Of a DNA stretch of 64,000 nt, positions 52,058 to 61,839 are shown one piece after another. Below the pieces are notes generated by a model that saw nothing but the letters and a program-made list of their open reading frames with translations, was not told where the DNA came from and did not search any database. Every line of letters begins with the position of its first letter. The first letter of the stretch is position 1. The translations under genes and the position numbers were made by a program. This DNA is from Actinomadura citrea (GTDB lineage Bacteria > Actinomycetota > Actinomycetes > Streptosporangiales > Streptosporangiaceae): the NCBI RefSeq assembly GCF_013409045.1, contig NZ_JACCBT010000001.1, positions 558,001 to 622,000 of the forward strand, in the 5' to 3' direction.

Positions 52058-53140
52058 TCAGAGAAGGATGCCGCGCAGCCTGCCGACCTCCGACATCCGG
52101 CGCTCGGCGAGGCGGTCGGCGGCCACCGCCGGCGGGACGCCCTCGTCGGAGGCCAGCGCGAAGATCTTCCGGGTGGTGTCGTAGATGCCCGCTGCGCGGG
52201 CCTTGGCGCGGTCGAAGTTGAAGCCCTCGATCTCGTCCGCGACCTGGATCACACCGCCGGAGTTCACCACGTAGTCGGGCGCGTACAGGACGCCGCGGTC
52301 GGCGAGGCGCTTCTCCACGCCCGTGTGGGCGAGCTGGTTGTTGGCGGCGCCGCAGACGACCTTGGCGGCCAGCACGGGCACGGTGTCGTCGTCGAGGGAG
52401 CCGCCCAGCGCGCACGGCGCGTACACGTCGAGCTCCGTGCGGACCATGGCGTCGGCGTCGGAGACGACCTCCACCTCGGGGTGCAGCGCCCGGACGCGGT
52501 CGACGGCGGCCTCGGACACGTCGCAGATCACGACGTCCGCGCCGTCCTCGCGCAGGTGCTCCACCAGGCGGTGGCCGACCTTCCCGACGCCCTCCACCCC
52601 GACCCGCCTGCCGCGCAGCGTCGGACGGCCCCACACCGTTTCGGCCGCGGCCCGCATCCCCTGGAACACGCCGAACGCCGTGAGGATGGACGAGTCGCCG
52701 GCGCCGCCGTGCGCGACCGTCCGTCCGGTGACGAAGCGGCACTCGCGCGCGACGATGTCCATGTCCTCGCTGTAGGTGCCCACGTCGCACGCCGTGTAGT
52801 ACCGGCCGTTCAGCGACTGGACGAACCGCCCGTAGGCCCGCAGCATCGCCTCGGACTTGTCCGTGGCGGGGTCGCCGATGATGACGGCCTTGCCGCCGCC
52901 GAGGTCGAGCCCGGCCAGTGCGTTCTTGTACGCCATGCCCCGGGACAGGTTCAGCACGTCGGCGAGGGCCTCTTCCTCGGAGCCGTACGGGTAGAAGCGG
53001 GTGCCTCCCAGGGACGGGCCGAGCGCGGTGGAGTAGATGGCGATGATGGCGCGCAGGCCGCTGGCCTCGTCCTGGCAGAAGACGACCTGCTCGTGTCGGG
53101 GTTCGGTGCCCTTGTGGGGCGCCCCGAAGACATTAGGCAC
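52058..53140 (-). CDS. vdh: Valine/leucine-type amino-acid dehydrogenase
   Basis: 360 residues of the Glu/Leu/Phe/Val dehydrogenase family: [20 protein letters not shown], catalytic Lys in [10 protein letters not shown] and [10 protein letters not shown], Rossmann [16 protein letters not shown], and [10 protein letters not shown]. Oxidatively deaminates branched-chain amino acids to 2-oxoacids, feeding the Bkd complex encoded at 25-28.5 kb. Streptomyces relatives are called valine dehydrogenase; leucine preference cannot be excluded. Confidence 0.92.
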   Translation of the reverse strand: MPNVFGAPHKGTEPRHEQVVFCQDEASGLRAIIAIYSTALGPSLGGTRFYPYGSEEEALADVLNLSRGMAYKNALAGLDLGGGKAVIIGDPATDKSEAMLRAYGRFVQSLNGRYYTACDVGTYSEDMDIVARECRFVTGRTVAHGGAGDSSILTAFGVFQGMRAAAETVWGRPTLRGRRVGVEGVGKVGHRLVEHLREDGADVVICDVSEAAVDRVRALHPEVEVVSDADAMVRTELDVYAPCALGGSLDDDTVPVLAAKVVCGAANNQLAHTGVEKRLADRGVLYAPDYVVNSGGVIQVADEIEGFNFDRAKARAAGIYDTTRKIFALASDEGVPPAVAADRLAERRMSEVGRLRGILL

Positions 53141-53214
53141 GGTAGTGCCCTCCTCTCTGTCTCTAAGATCAGCCTAGGGCGCGCGATGGCGCCACGCCCG
53201 ACCGAATCTCCTGC

Positions 53215-53244
53215 CACGATGCGATTCTCATGTCACGATGCGAT
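53215..53244. repeat. Direct repeat of CACGATGCGAT upstream of two divergent genes
   Basis: Exact 11-bp copies at 53215-53225 and 53234-53244 (19-bp period), in the gap between the dehydrogenase start and the gene at 53243. The second copy overlaps that gene's start codon. Confidence 0.6.
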
Positions 53245-54163
53245 GGTGCTTCCGTACGCGGCGTACCTACGGGTTTATGAACCGGTGACCGCCTTCCCGG
53301 AGCCCGCGCGGACCCTGTGGACGGTCTACGCCGACTCCAGGCGCCGTCCCAGGCGGATCCACGCGCTCGGGGTGGAGAACCGGGAGGCCGTGCTCAGGCT
53401 GACGGGCTCGCCGCCCGAGGTCGTCCCGGAACGGGAGAGCAGGGACGCCTACGTGCGGCGCCTGGAGGACATGATCTACGTGTGCCCGTGGGGGACGCGG
53501 CTGCGGTCCTGGCTGGCCTTCGAGCGGTTCAGGGACGAGCACGCGGCGGGCGTGGCGGCGGCCTTCGTCCCGCCGCCCCTCTCCGAGCGGGTGCGCAGCG
53601 ACTTCGAGCAATGGAAGAACGCCGGCCGCTCCCTCCGCCCGCACATCCTGACGAGCACCTGGCACGTCCCGCTGGACTGGTTCGTGCCGTTCGCGCGCGG
53701 TGAGCGGTGCCTGATGCTCGGCACGCCGGGGGCCGGGCACCGGCCGGCGGACGACACGGCCGAGGAGTTCGCGGCCCACGGCCCGGCGACGGCGGCGCCC
53801 GCGCGGACCCTGATCTACGTCACCTCGATGGGGGAGGCCCGCCGCCGGGTGGCGGCCGCGCTCCCGGTGGTGCGCGAGAACCTCGGCGAGGGCACGGAGG
53901 ACGTCTACCTCCTGTCGGCGGGACGGCTGGAGACCCTCGGCCGGTGGCTCGGCGAGTTCCATCCCCGCGCGCTCGTGGAACTCGACTACGGCGGGCTCGT
54001 CCATCTCCTGGACGACACCACGCTCCGTACTGACGAGTCGGTCGCGGAGATGACCGTGGCCCTCACCGGTATGGAGCGAGGTGAGGTCGAGCTGACCGTC
54101 GCGATGTACAAGCGTCTCCTGGCCCGCTGGCGCCCCGTGCGGGCGCTGGAGGCCGCGAACTAA
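53243..54163 (+). CDS. Conserved actinobacterial hypothetical protein
   Basis: About 306 residues from the ATG at 53243 (MVLPYAAYLRVYEPVTAFPE); GTG 53246 or ATG 53219 are alternatives and none has a ribosome site, so translation may be leaderless. Soluble, Trp/Arg-rich, with TWHVPLDWFVPFARGERCL, LIYVTSMGEARRRVAAALPV and a helical C-terminus (MTVALTGMERGEVELTVAMY). The start block recurs in actinomycete genomes next to bldC, but I know no function. Same strand as bldC, 273 bp upstream of it. Confidence 0.75.
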   Translation: MVLPYAAYLRVYEPVTAFPEPARTLWTVYADSRRRPRRIHALGVENREAVLRLTGSPPEVVPERESRDAYVRRLEDMIYVCPWGTRLRSWLAFERFRDEHAAGVAAAFVPPPLSERVRSDFEQWKNAGRSLRPHILTSTWHVPLDWFVPFARGERCLMLGTPGAGHRPADDTAEEFAAHGPATAAPARTLIYVTSMGEARRRVAAALPVVRENLGEGTEDVYLLSAGRLETLGRWLGEFHPRALVELDYGGLVHLLDDTTLRTDESVAEMTVALTGMERGEVELTVAMYKRLLARWRPVRALEAAN

Positions 54164-54436
54164 AACAAATTTCCCGAATCCGCGCGCGATACGACTATAC
54201 GTGTCGCTAGAATCACGCAGCGTGACCCAGTCGCCACCGGACACGCACACCACCCCGCTCTCGCGGGGATGTTTGCACGCAACTACCGCCAGGAACTTGC
54301 TTGTTGCGCTGAGTGGTGGCAAGGTTACACGTTGTGATGTCATAGTGGCTCTTTCGGGCCATAGGGGACATCAGTGACCACGCGAGGATCAATCGCAGGA
54401 TCGCTGTCATCGGTCCACGGAGGAGAGGCCGCAAAC

Positions 54437-54640
54437 ATGTCAGCACGTACGCCAGAGGCCGAGCCCCTGCTGACGCCGGCGGAGGTGGCGACGATGTTCC
54501 GCGTCGACCCCAAGACCGTCACGCGCTGGGCGAAGGCGGGAAAGCTCACGTCGATCCGCACGCTCGGCGGGCATCGCCGGTACCGCGAGGCGGAGGTGCG
54601 GGCGCTGCTCGCGGGAATCCCGCAGCAGCGCTCGGAGTAG
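54437..54640 (+). CDS. bldC: Developmental regulator BldC
   Basis: A 67-residue MerR-type winged-helix protein, nearly identical in its core to Streptomyces BldC: EPLLTPAEVATMFRVDPKTV, TRWAKAGKLTSIRTLGGHRR, YREAEVRALLAG. BldC has no dimerisation helix and binds DNA cooperatively as head-to-tail oligomers on direct repeats, controlling entry into development. GGAGAGG precedes the ATG; a longer upstream ATG at 54374 is unlikely. A hairpin follows. Confidence 0.97.
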   Translation: MSARTPEAEPLLTPAEVATMFRVDPKTVTRWAKAGKLTSIRTLGGHRRYREAEVRALLAGIPQQRSE

Positions 54641-54654
54641 TCACGCCGACCGGC

Positions 54655-54673
54655 AGGGCTCCAGGGGAGCCCT
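54655..54673 (+). terminator. Hairpin terminator after bldC
   Basis: AGGGCTCC pairs with GGAGCCCT around AGG, 15 bases after the bldC stop. Confidence 0.65.
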
Positions 54674-55046
54674 CCGGGCGCACAGCGCAAGAGGGGGGCG
54701 GCCAGGAGGCCCTTGAACGGACCTCGCGCCCGAGTTGCGTGCGGGGACCCGCTCGGTGGTCTCCTGGCCGACACGGGACCACGGTCATCCGAGAACCGTC
54801 GGTCCCGAACGCCGAAGCCGCACTGTCCCCGGGACGGGCACCAGACCGCCCGCTCCCGGGGGCAGACCGCGGTCCCGGAGCCGCGGCGCTCGCTCCCGAA
54901 GGCAGAGCACGCGGTCGTCGGAACAACGGAGTTCCGTTCCGGGGGTTGTGTCCGGTTGTGGACGCAGCCGAGTTGGATGTCCGAAATTCCGCGCACGTCG
55001 TGGCGATAACCGCAGGTCGAACGGTTACTGGTTCGTCTCCGCGCGG
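54674..55046. other. 373-bp gap between convergent bldC and TetR genes
   Basis: No gene supported. It contains several short inverted repeats (GGGACCACGG/CCGTCGGTCCC near 54774-54812; CGGAAC/GTTCCG near 54916-54936). A structured RNA cannot be excluded but has no recognised consensus. Confidence 0.4.
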
Positions 55047-55736
55047 CTAATGGCTCATCTCTTCGTGGGCCAGGCGGTCGAACAGGGCACCCGTGCCCGG
55101 GTCGTGCCTGCCGGAGATCTGCATGATCACCACGAGCTGGTCGACCAGCAGCCGCTCCAGGTCGGGGCGGGACACGTCGCGGTTCTCCAGCCAGTCCAGG
55201 CCGGCGGTCTCCACGGTCGCCATCCAGCAGCGCAGCGTGATGCGCAGGATCGGCGGCGGAACGTCGACGTCCAGTGAGTGCAGGATCCGGTCCAGCAGCA
55301 GCCGGCGGATCCCGTCCACTATCTCGCCGGCCTCGCCCGAGCGGTCGGCCGGCCCGCCGCGCAGCAGTGCCGTGTAACCGGCCGCGTGGCTCTCCACGAA
55401 ATCGAAGTAGCGCTTCAGCGAGATCCGGAGCCGTTCGAGCGGCTTGCCCTCCGTGGGAGGTTCCAGCAGCACCGACAGGTGCTTCGCGGCGCTGCCGAGC
55501 GCCGCGATGTACAGCTCGTTCTTGCCGCCGAAGTAGTGGTAGACCAGCGCGCGGGAGGCTCCCGCCTTCGCCGCGACGTCGTCGATCGAGACGTCCTCGG
55601 GCGAGCGCGTGCTGAACAGCTGCAGCGCCGCCTCGATCAGTTCGTCCCGTCGCTCGTCCACGCTGAGTCGACGACGGCCGCGCCCGCCGTTCGGCCGGCT
55701 GCGCGCCTTTGCACCGGCCCCCGCACGATCTCCCAC
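55047..55736 (-). CDS. TetR-family regulator with basic N-terminal extension
   Basis: About 229 residues from the GTG at 55736, which follows TACCCT by 6 bases (possible leaderless start). The first 27 residues are Arg/Gly-rich (AKARSRPNGGRGRRRLS). Helix-turn-helix: ELIEAALQLFSTRSPEDVSI, DDVAAKAGASRALVYHYFGG. The C-terminal domain resembles regulators of lipid or efflux genes (LKRYFDFVESHAAGYTALLR). Target unknown. Confidence 0.88.
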   Translation of the reverse strand: MGDRAGAGAKARSRPNGGRGRRRLSVDERRDELIEAALQLFSTRSPEDVSIDDVAAKAGASRALVYHYFGGKNELYIAALGSAAKHLSVLLEPPTEGKPLERLRISLKRYFDFVESHAAGYTALLRGGPADRSGEAGEIVDGIRRLLLDRILHSLDVDVPPPILRITLRCWMATVETAGLDWLENRDVSRPDLERLLVDQLVVIMQISGRHDPGTGALFDRLAHEEMSH

Positions 55737-56014
55737 CTGGGCAGGGTATCCGAGCCGGGCGCGGTCAGGGGTGCACACCGAGCGCGCCGGTGGCGGGCCC
55801 GCCGCCGGGTCGTGTCCGTTCCCCGGCGCGACTGTGATCCAGAACACCACAGGCCCGAACCACCATTGTCGGATGCCCGTTACTCGCTGTCGCGGCGCTA
55901 TGGGGGTGAGGCGCGGCATCATGGCATCTCCTCCCGAGCGGAGGGCGGCGCGCCGAATCCCCCCACCGGGGCGCTGCCGCGGCAGGTCCTGCAGGTTCCC
56001 CTGGACGGAGTGCC

Positions 56015-57121
56015 ATGTCAGCTGAAGAAGCAAATCCCCCGCACGACATGCTGGGAGAGGGCGCGGTGCCCCGGCCGCGCAGCGAGCCCTCTCCCGCACC
56101 GCGCGACGAGGGCAAGGCGGTGCCCGCGCCGAAACCGACGATCCGCAATGTGGCCGAACGCGCCGGAGTGTCCAAATCGCTCGTCTCGCTGGTCATGCGA
56201 GGGTCACCGCACGTGAGCGAACGCCGGAGGCAGGCCGTCCTGCAGGCCGCCCGGGAGCTCGGCTACCGCCCGAACGCCGTGGCGCGCAGCCTGGTCGAGG
56301 GACGCACCCGGCTGATCGGCGCCATCGTCGCCGACCTGCACAACCCGTTCTTCGCCGAGTTCCTCGACGGGCTCCAGGAGAGCCTGCACGGCGCCGGGCT
56401 GCGAATGCTGGTCGGCAGCGGCCGCTGGGACCCGATGTTCGAGGCCGAGGCGGTCGAGGCGTTCCTGGAGATGCGGGTGGACGGGCTGGTGCTGCTCAGC
56501 GTCGTCCCGGAGTCGCTCAAGGAGGCCGCCGCCAGCGTCCCCGTGGTGGTCGTCGGCGAGCGCGACGTGGTCGGCGTCGACATCGTGGTGGACGACGACG
56601 AGCTGGGCGCGAGCCTCGCGGTCGACCACCTCGTCGAGCACGGCCACCGCCGGATCGCGCACATCGAGGGCGCGCGCTCCACCACCGCGCGCTACCGCCG
56701 CGCCGGCTACGAGAAGGCGATGCGGCTGCACGACCTGGCCGCCGAGATCGTCGTCGAGCCCGGCGACTTCACCGAGGACGGCGGCTACCGGGCCGCGCTC
56801 TCCCTGCTGCGCCGCGACGCCCGGCCGACCGCGATCTTCGCTCCCAACGACCTGGTCGCCACCGGGGCGCTGTCGGCCGCCGACGAGCTCGGCATGCGGG
56901 TCCCGGCGGACCTCTCGATCATCGGCTACGACAACACCCATCTCGCGGCGATCCGGCACATCTCGCTGACCAGCGTCGACCAGCCGCGCCGCGACATGGG
57001 CCGGGTGGCCGCCGAGATGCTCACCGCGCGCATCGGTGACCCGTCCCGCGCCGCGCGGCAGAAGCTGGTCGTCCCGCACCTGGTGGTCCGCTCGACGACG
57101 GGGCCCGCTCCCGCCATGTGA
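56015..57121 (+). CDS. LacI-family regulator
   Basis: 368 residues. A disordered 38-residue head, then the LacI HTH (TIRNVAERAGVSKSLVSLVM, hinge LGYRPNAVARSLVEGRT), then a periplasmic-binding-protein-like effector domain (IGAIVADLHNPFFAEFLDGL; AIFAPNDLVATGALSAADEL; SLTSVDQPRRDMGRVAAEML). Usually senses a sugar, but no transporter or sugar enzyme is adjacent. GGAG precedes the ATG. Confidence 0.95.
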   Translation: MSAEEANPPHDMLGEGAVPRPRSEPSPAPRDEGKAVPAPKPTIRNVAERAGVSKSLVSLVMRGSPHVSERRRQAVLQAARELGYRPNAVARSLVEGRTRLIGAIVADLHNPFFAEFLDGLQESLHGAGLRMLVGSGRWDPMFEAEAVEAFLEMRVDGLVLLSVVPESLKEAAASVPVVVVGERDVVGVDIVVDDDELGASLAVDHLVEHGHRRIAHIEGARSTTARYRRAGYEKAMRLHDLAAEIVVEPGDFTEDGGYRAALSLLRRDARPTAIFAPNDLVATGALSAADELGMRVPADLSIIGYDNTHLAAIRHISLTSVDQPRRDMGRVAAEMLTARIGDPSRAARQKLVVPHLVVRSTTGPAPAM

Positions 57122-57608
57122 CCCCGCCTGTGCGCCGCTTCAGGACGTCCCCCGCCTTCCCCTCGCTCCCGCCGGCCCGCTGCGTGCCGTGATCCGCGCG
57201 TCGTGACGCCCGCCGCCCTGGCTCGCGACGCCCCCCGTGCAGCTCCGCCCCGCTCCGCGCGGCCGTGCTCCCGAGGCCCGTCGTCCTGGTGGCCGTCGCT
57301 CACGTGACCCACGATCGCGGCGCCGTCGCGGTGCTCTCGTGGTTTGTGACGTCCTGCGTCGGGGCCGCGTCGCCGCCGCCGGCGCCGGTTATGGCCGCGG
57401 TACGGGGATGGTCGATCGTTTCCCGGGACGGTGCGTGCCGGGTATGGGGGAGGCCAAGCCTGCCGCATTCGCCGGGACGGGACCCGCGGCCAGGTGGTTA
57501 ATGGGACTTCATCGTCGGCGGGCAGTCCCGGGCGGCCTCGCAGATGGCCGCCGGGCCGGGCCTGCCGGCGGTCGGGAGAGGGTCCGTTCACCCAGAGGGG
57601 AACAGGTC
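57122..57608. other. 487-bp gap
   Basis: No gene supported: the frames here lack ribosome sites and family motifs, and base composition is not codon-structured. It probably carries the promoter of the 57609 gene (GGTTAATGGG near 57497). Confidence 0.45.
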
Positions 57609-57848
57609 GTGCGTGATCCGGAACTGGTGTCGTGCGCGCAGCGCGCGGCGAGCGAATTGGAACGCGCGTGGTCGGAGTGGCGGCACGCCCGCGGCCTCGC
57701 CGAGCAGGTGTCGGAGTCCGTCGCCAGCTACGTGGCCCATTCGATCGACCACCCGTGGGGGCGGCCCCGCGTGGTCCTCGGCCTGGACGCCGACGAGGCG
57801 CGCGCGCTCGCGGCCCTGCTGGGCAAGGAGGACCCCCTGCGCGGCTGA
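57609..57848 (+). CDS. Small conserved-type hypothetical protein
   Basis: 79 residues: helical (LVSCAQRAASELERAWSEWR, HARGLAEQVSESVASYVAHS), then WGRPRVVLGLDADEARALAA and LLGKEDPL. GAGGGG precedes the GTG. Compact, soluble and full of conserved-looking Trp/Gly; no family named. 84 bp upstream of the amidase gene on the same strand. Confidence 0.65.
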   Translation: MRDPELVSCAQRAASELERAWSEWRHARGLAEQVSESVASYVAHSIDHPWGRPRVVLGLDADEARALAALLGKEDPLRG

Positions 57849-57932
57849 TTTCCCCGACTCCGTTTGACGAACCTGCGCCGGTGTGCAGACTGTCAGGGTC
57901 GGTAACGAAGTCATCACGGAGGAAAACGGCCT

Positions 57933-58769
57933 GTGCGAATTCATCGAGGCGGCCCCGCGGTCGCCGGTATCGCGCTGTGCCTGGGCGCGCTCGTCGCGTG
58001 CAACGCTTCCTCCGGGGCGTCCGGCGGTGAGGCGGCCGGGCCGCCGACGGCCGGGACGGCGTCCCCGGGCGCCAAGGGCGGCAAGGCGCCCGCGTCCGCC
58101 GGGGGGGACGCCGAGTCGCTCGACGGCAAGGTGATCGTCATCGACCCCGGGCACAACGGCGGCAACGCCGACCACCCGTCGGAGATCAACCGGCAGGTGA
58201 AGATCGGCAACGGCAGCAAGGCGTGCGACACGACCGGCACCGAGACCAGGGCCGGCTACGCCGAGCACGCCTTCACCTGGGACGTGTCGAAGAGGCTCGC
58301 CGGCATCCTGAAGTCCCGGGGCGCGAAGGTCTCGCTGACCCGCAAGGACGACAGGAGCGTCGGTCCCTGCGTCACCGAGCGCGCCGCGCTCGGCAACCGG
58401 CTCAAGGCCGACGCCGCGCTGTCCATCCACGCCGACGGGGCGGCGGCGTCCGGTCACGGCTTCCACATCATCGAGCCGCTCTCCATCGGCCGGAACTCCG
58501 AGATGGTGAACGGTTCCGCCGAGTTGGGCGAGGCGCTGCGGAACGCCTATCACGAGGGCACCGGCATCCCGTACTCCAACTACCTCGGCAAGAAGGCCAT
58601 CGACCGGCGCGACGACCTCGGCGGTCTCAACATGTCGACCGTGCCCAAGGTCTTCATCGAGTGCGGCAACATGCAGAACCAGGGCGACGCCGACAAGCTG
58701 TCCAGCGCGTCCTTCCGGCAGCGCATCGCCGAGTCCCTGGCCGCGGGTTTCCAGGCCTACCTGGGCTGA
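57933..58769 (+). CDS. Lipoprotein N-acetylmuramoyl-L-alanine amidase (Amidase_3)
   Basis: 278 residues: lipobox ALVA-Cys23, Gly/Ala/Ser linker to about 65, then an Amidase_3 zinc amidase. Zinc ligands: His in VIVIDPGHNGG, Glu in YAEHAFTWD-like segment, His in ALSIHADG; catalytic Glu in VFIECGNMQNQ. Cleaves the glycan-peptide amide of peptidoglycan, here anchored to the membrane. GGAGG precedes the GTG start. Confidence 0.93.
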   Translation: MRIHRGGPAVAGIALCLGALVACNASSGASGGEAAGPPTAGTASPGAKGGKAPASAGGDAESLDGKVIVIDPGHNGGNADHPSEINRQVKIGNGSKACDTTGTETRAGYAEHAFTWDVSKRLAGILKSRGAKVSLTRKDDRSVGPCVTERAALGNRLKADAALSIHADGAAASGHGFHIIEPLSIGRNSEMVNGSAELGEALRNAYHEGTGIPYSNYLGKKAIDRRDDLGGLNMSTVPKVFIECGNMQNQGDADKLSSASFRQRIAESLAAGFQAYLG

Positions 58770-58823
58770 TCGCGAACGGCGATCCGGGACGCGCGCCGGG
58801 CCCGCAGCGGGCAGGATGAGCGG

Positions 58824-60263
58824 ATGCCTGATCTTCGTCGTGTGCGCGAACTGCTGCTCGGGGCCGGTTACACCGTCGCGGGGGTGCGCGCGTCGCTCGG
58901 CCCGGTCGCCGGCGGGGCGCTGGCACGGGACGAGATCGTGCCCGCGCTGCGGGCGACGGCCGGCGGGTCGCCGGTCGAGGTGCTGACCCGGCTGTTCTGG
59001 CTCCAGGTGCCCGTCCCCGAGGACGCGGTCGCCGCCGACGCGCTGGTGGCGGTGGGGCTCGCCGAGGTGTCGGGCGGGCAGGTGCGGGCGCTGCTGCGCG
59101 TCGAGCCGCTGGAGGCGGTGGACGGCGACGGGCACGCCGGTTACGCCGTGTCCGATCTGAAGGTGCGGCCCGGGGACGGACGCGTTCCAGCGGACGATCA
59201 TGTGGTGGGGACCGGAGGTGCGTCCGGGAATCTCGCCCGGCTGGTTGTCCACAGGCCTGTGGACAACGTGCTCGATCTGGGCACCGGCTGCGGCGTCCAG
59301 GCCGTGCACGCGGCGGGGCGCTCGCCGGGCGCGCGCATCACCGCGACGGACGTGAACCCGCGGGCGCTGGAACTGGCCGAAATGAGCTTCGCGCTGTCCG
59401 GCGTGGACGGCGCGGAACTGCTGCGCGGGTCGCTGCTGGAGCCGGTCGAGGGCCGCCGGTTCGACCTGATCGTGTCGAATCCCCCGTTCGTCGTCGCGCC
59501 GCCCGGCGACCGGCGGTTCACCTACCGCGAGTCGGGGATGGCGGGCGACGACTTCTGCCGGCGGCTCGTCGAGAGCGCCTCCCGGTACCTGAACGACGGT
59601 GGATATTGCCAGCTCCTGGCCAATTGGCTGCATGTCGACGGGGTTCCCTGGGAGGAGCGCGTCGGCGCGTGGGTGGACGGCTGCGACGCGTGGATCGTCC
59701 AGCGGGACGTCCAGGATCCGGCGGAGTACGCCGAGTTGTGGCTGCGGGATTCCTGCGAGGCGGGCACGCCCGAATACCGCGCCCGGTACGAGGCGTGGCT
59801 CGACGAGTTCGAGCAGCGGGACGCCACCGGGATCGGGTTCGGCTGGATCACGTTGCGGCGCAGCGAGCGCCCGGCCGTCCGGATCGAGGAGGTGCGGCAC
59901 GCCGTCGAGCAGCCCGTCGGCGCGTACGTCCACGAGGTGCTGGACGGCCTCGTGAAGGCGGAGGAGTTTTCCACAGCCTGTGGACGACGGCTCGCCGCGG
60001 CGCCCGGTCTCGTCCAGGAACAGATCGGCCCGCCCGGCGCCGAGGACCCGGAGCGGATCGTCCTGCGGCAGACGGATCGGCTCCGCCGCGCCGCCGGTGT
60101 CGGGACGGTCGAGGCCGCCCTCGCGGGTGTCTGCGACGGCACCCTGCCCCTCGATCCGCTCCTGGACGCCATCGCCGAGCTCACGGACACGGACCCCGGT
60201 GAGGTCCACGCGCACGCCGCGGCCGTGCTGCCGGAGCTGATCGCCGACGGCTTCTTCGCCTGA
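58824..60263 (+). CDS. N5-glutamine-type class I methyltransferase
   Basis: 479 residues. An N-terminal helical domain (about 1-135) precedes a SAM-dependent methyltransferase core: VLDLGTGCGVQAVHAAG (motif I), ITATDVNPRALELAEMSFAL, and FDLIVSNPPFVV with the NPPF tetrad of HemK/RsmC-type enzymes. A C-terminal winged-helix-like domain (about 385-479) follows. NPPF enzymes methylate amide or exocyclic nitrogens in proteins, rRNA or DNA; the target here is unknown. Confidence 0.9.
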   Translation: MPDLRRVRELLLGAGYTVAGVRASLGPVAGGALARDEIVPALRATAGGSPVEVLTRLFWLQVPVPEDAVAADALVAVGLAEVSGGQVRALLRVEPLEAVDGDGHAGYAVSDLKVRPGDGRVPADDHVVGTGGASGNLARLVVHRPVDNVLDLGTGCGVQAVHAAGRSPGARITATDVNPRALELAEMSFALSGVDGAELLRGSLLEPVEGRRFDLIVSNPPFVVAPPGDRRFTYRESGMAGDDFCRRLVESASRYLNDGGYCQLLANWLHVDGVPWEERVGAWVDGCDAWIVQRDVQDPAEYAELWLRDSCEAGTPEYRARYEAWLDEFEQRDATGIGFGWITLRRSERPAVRIEEVRHAVEQPVGAYVHEVLDGLVKAEEFSTACGRRLAAAPGLVQEQIGPPGAEDPERIVLRQTDRLRRAAGVGTVEAALAGVCDGTLPLDPLLDAIAELTDTDPGEVHAHAAAVLPELIADGFFA

Positions 60264-60286
60264 ACCGGACGGACGTCTCCCGAGGG

Positions 60287-61360
60287 TCAGCCGCGGGCTT
60301 CGTCCAGGGTGCGGAAGGCGCTGCCGCGCAGGCGGCGCGACAGGTCGCGGTTGACCCGGTGCGCCCAGAGCGGGCCGCCGTAGATCATGCCGGTGTAGCC
60401 CTGGACGAGGGTCGCGCCCGCCCGGACGCGTTCCCACACGTCGTCGGCCGTCTCGACCCCGCCGACGGAGACCAGTGCGAGCCGCCCGCCCGTGCGGGAC
60501 CGCAGCCGGCGCAGGACCTCGAGCGACCGCTCGCGCAGCGGCGCGCCCGACAGCCCGCCGGTCTCCTTGACCAGCGCGGGCGGGCTGAGCAGGGCGTCCC
60601 GGCCGATCGTGGTGTTGGTCGCGATGATGCCGTCGAGACCGAGTTCGAGGGCGAGGTCGGCGACGGCGTCGACGTCGTCGTCCGCGAGGTCCGGCGCGAT
60701 CTTCACCAGCAGCGGGACGCGGCGGGCGGACGAGCGGTCGGCGGCCTCGCGCACGGCCGTCAGCAGCGGGCGCAGATGCTCGACGGCCTGCAGGTTCCGC
60801 AGGCCCGGCGTGTTGGGGGAGCTGACGTTGACCACGAGGTAGTCGGCGTGCGGGGCGAGCCGCTCGGTGCTCGCCACGTAGTCGGCGGCGGCCGAGGCCT
60901 CCGGGACGACCTTGGTCTTGCCGATGTTGGCGCCGACGATCGTCCCCGGCGCCCGGTCGGCGAGCCGCCGCGCGGCGGCCTCGGAGCCCGCGTTGTTGAA
61001 GCCCATCCGGTTGACGACCGCCCGGTCCGGGGCGAGCCGGAACAGCCGCGGGCGCGGGTTGCCGGGCTGCGGGCGGCCGGTCACCGTCCCGATCTCGACG
61101 TGGCCGAACCCGAACGCGCCGAGCGCCGCGTAGGCGACGGCGTCCTTGTCGAACCCGGCGGCGAGGCCGAGCGGGCTCGGGAAGTCCAGCCCGAGGGCGC
61201 GGACGGCCAGCGCCGGGTCGCGGGGCGCGAACAGCCGCCGCAGCAGCGGCACCGCTCCGGGCACCGCCTGGACGGCGTGCAGCGCGCGCAGGGTCAGATG
61301 GTGGGCGCTCTCCGCCGGGACGCGGGCGATGACCAGTGAGAAAAGGAGTCGATACATCAC
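60287..61360 (-). CDS. pyrD: Quinone-dependent dihydroorotate dehydrogenase (class 2)
   Basis: 357 residues: hydrophobic N-terminal membrane-association helices ([20 protein letters not shown]), FMN barrel with [40 protein letters not shown], catalytic Ser in [16 protein letters not shown], and [20 protein letters not shown]. Oxidises dihydroorotate to orotate using membrane quinone in pyrimidine synthesis. Stands alone, as usual for class 2 pyrD. Confidence 0.97.
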   Translation of the reverse strand: MMYRLLFSLVIARVPAESAHHLTLRALHAVQAVPGAVPLLRRLFAPRDPALAVRALGLDFPSPLGLAAGFDKDAVAYAALGAFGFGHVEIGTVTGRPQPGNPRPRLFRLAPDRAVVNRMGFNNAGSEAAARRLADRAPGTIVGANIGKTKVVPEASAAADYVASTERLAPHADYLVVNVSSPNTPGLRNLQAVEHLRPLLTAVREAADRSSARRVPLLVKIAPDLADDDVDAVADLALELGLDGIIATNTTIGRDALLSPPALVKETGGLSGAPLRERSLEVLRRLRSRTGGRLALVSVGGVETADDVWERVRAGATLVQGYTGMIYGGPLWAHRVNRDLSRRLRGSAFRTLDEARG

Positions 61361-61604
61361 CCGCCAGTATCTCAGCCGGGCCGCGGGAAAATCGTTCGCG
61401 GGGCGCCGAACCGCCGCCTAACCTGACCGCATGCTTCTCCATGCCGAGGCCACCGCCTGGTGGCCCACTCCGCAGCGCGTCTACCGCGACCGTCCCGCCG
61501 GCAGGTCCGGCCGGGACGCGATCGGCGTCTGAGCTGCACGCTCCCGCGCGGCCGGACCTGGGTGCGAACGAACCACGACACACCCAGCCGAACGGGAGAA
61601 CCTC

Positions 61605-61799
61605 ATGTCCAAGAGCCGAGGCCGCAACGGCATGCTCGGCGTGGGCGGCCAGCGCAAGAACCTGTCGCGCAGCGAGCTGCGCGGCGGGAAAGCGCAGGCA
61701 GCCGACGGCGGCGCCGGTACGGCGGCCGAGAGGAAGAGGGAACTGCTCCGCAAGATGCGCGAACGCACCGAGCGGCGCACCTCCGGCGACGACGAGTAG
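61605..61799 (+). CDS. DUF6243-type small basic protein
   Basis: 64 residues, basic and disordered: MSKSRGRNGMLGVGGQRKNL, SRSELRGGK, RKRELLRKMRERTERR. Matches DUF6243 proteins of actinomycetes, of unknown function. ACGGGAG precedes the ATG. Confidence 0.8.
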   Translation: MSKSRGRNGMLGVGGQRKNLSRSELRGGKAQAADGGAGTAAERKRELLRKMRERTERRTSGDDE

Positions 61800-61805
61800 C
61801 GAACG

Positions 61806-61839
61806 GAACGCGCCGGTCCACTCAGGGGCCGGCGCGTTC
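61806..61839. terminator. Bidirectional hairpin terminator
   Basis: GAACGCGCCGG pairs with CCGGCGCGTTC (11 bp) around a 12-base loop; its right arm touches the stop codon of the convergent membrane-protein gene. Confidence 0.75.

Noticed and set aside
57588..61583. 1331-residue minus-strand frame
   Set aside because: It is a chain of antisense readings across an amidase, a methyltransferase and pyrD, all of which have full motifs in other frames.
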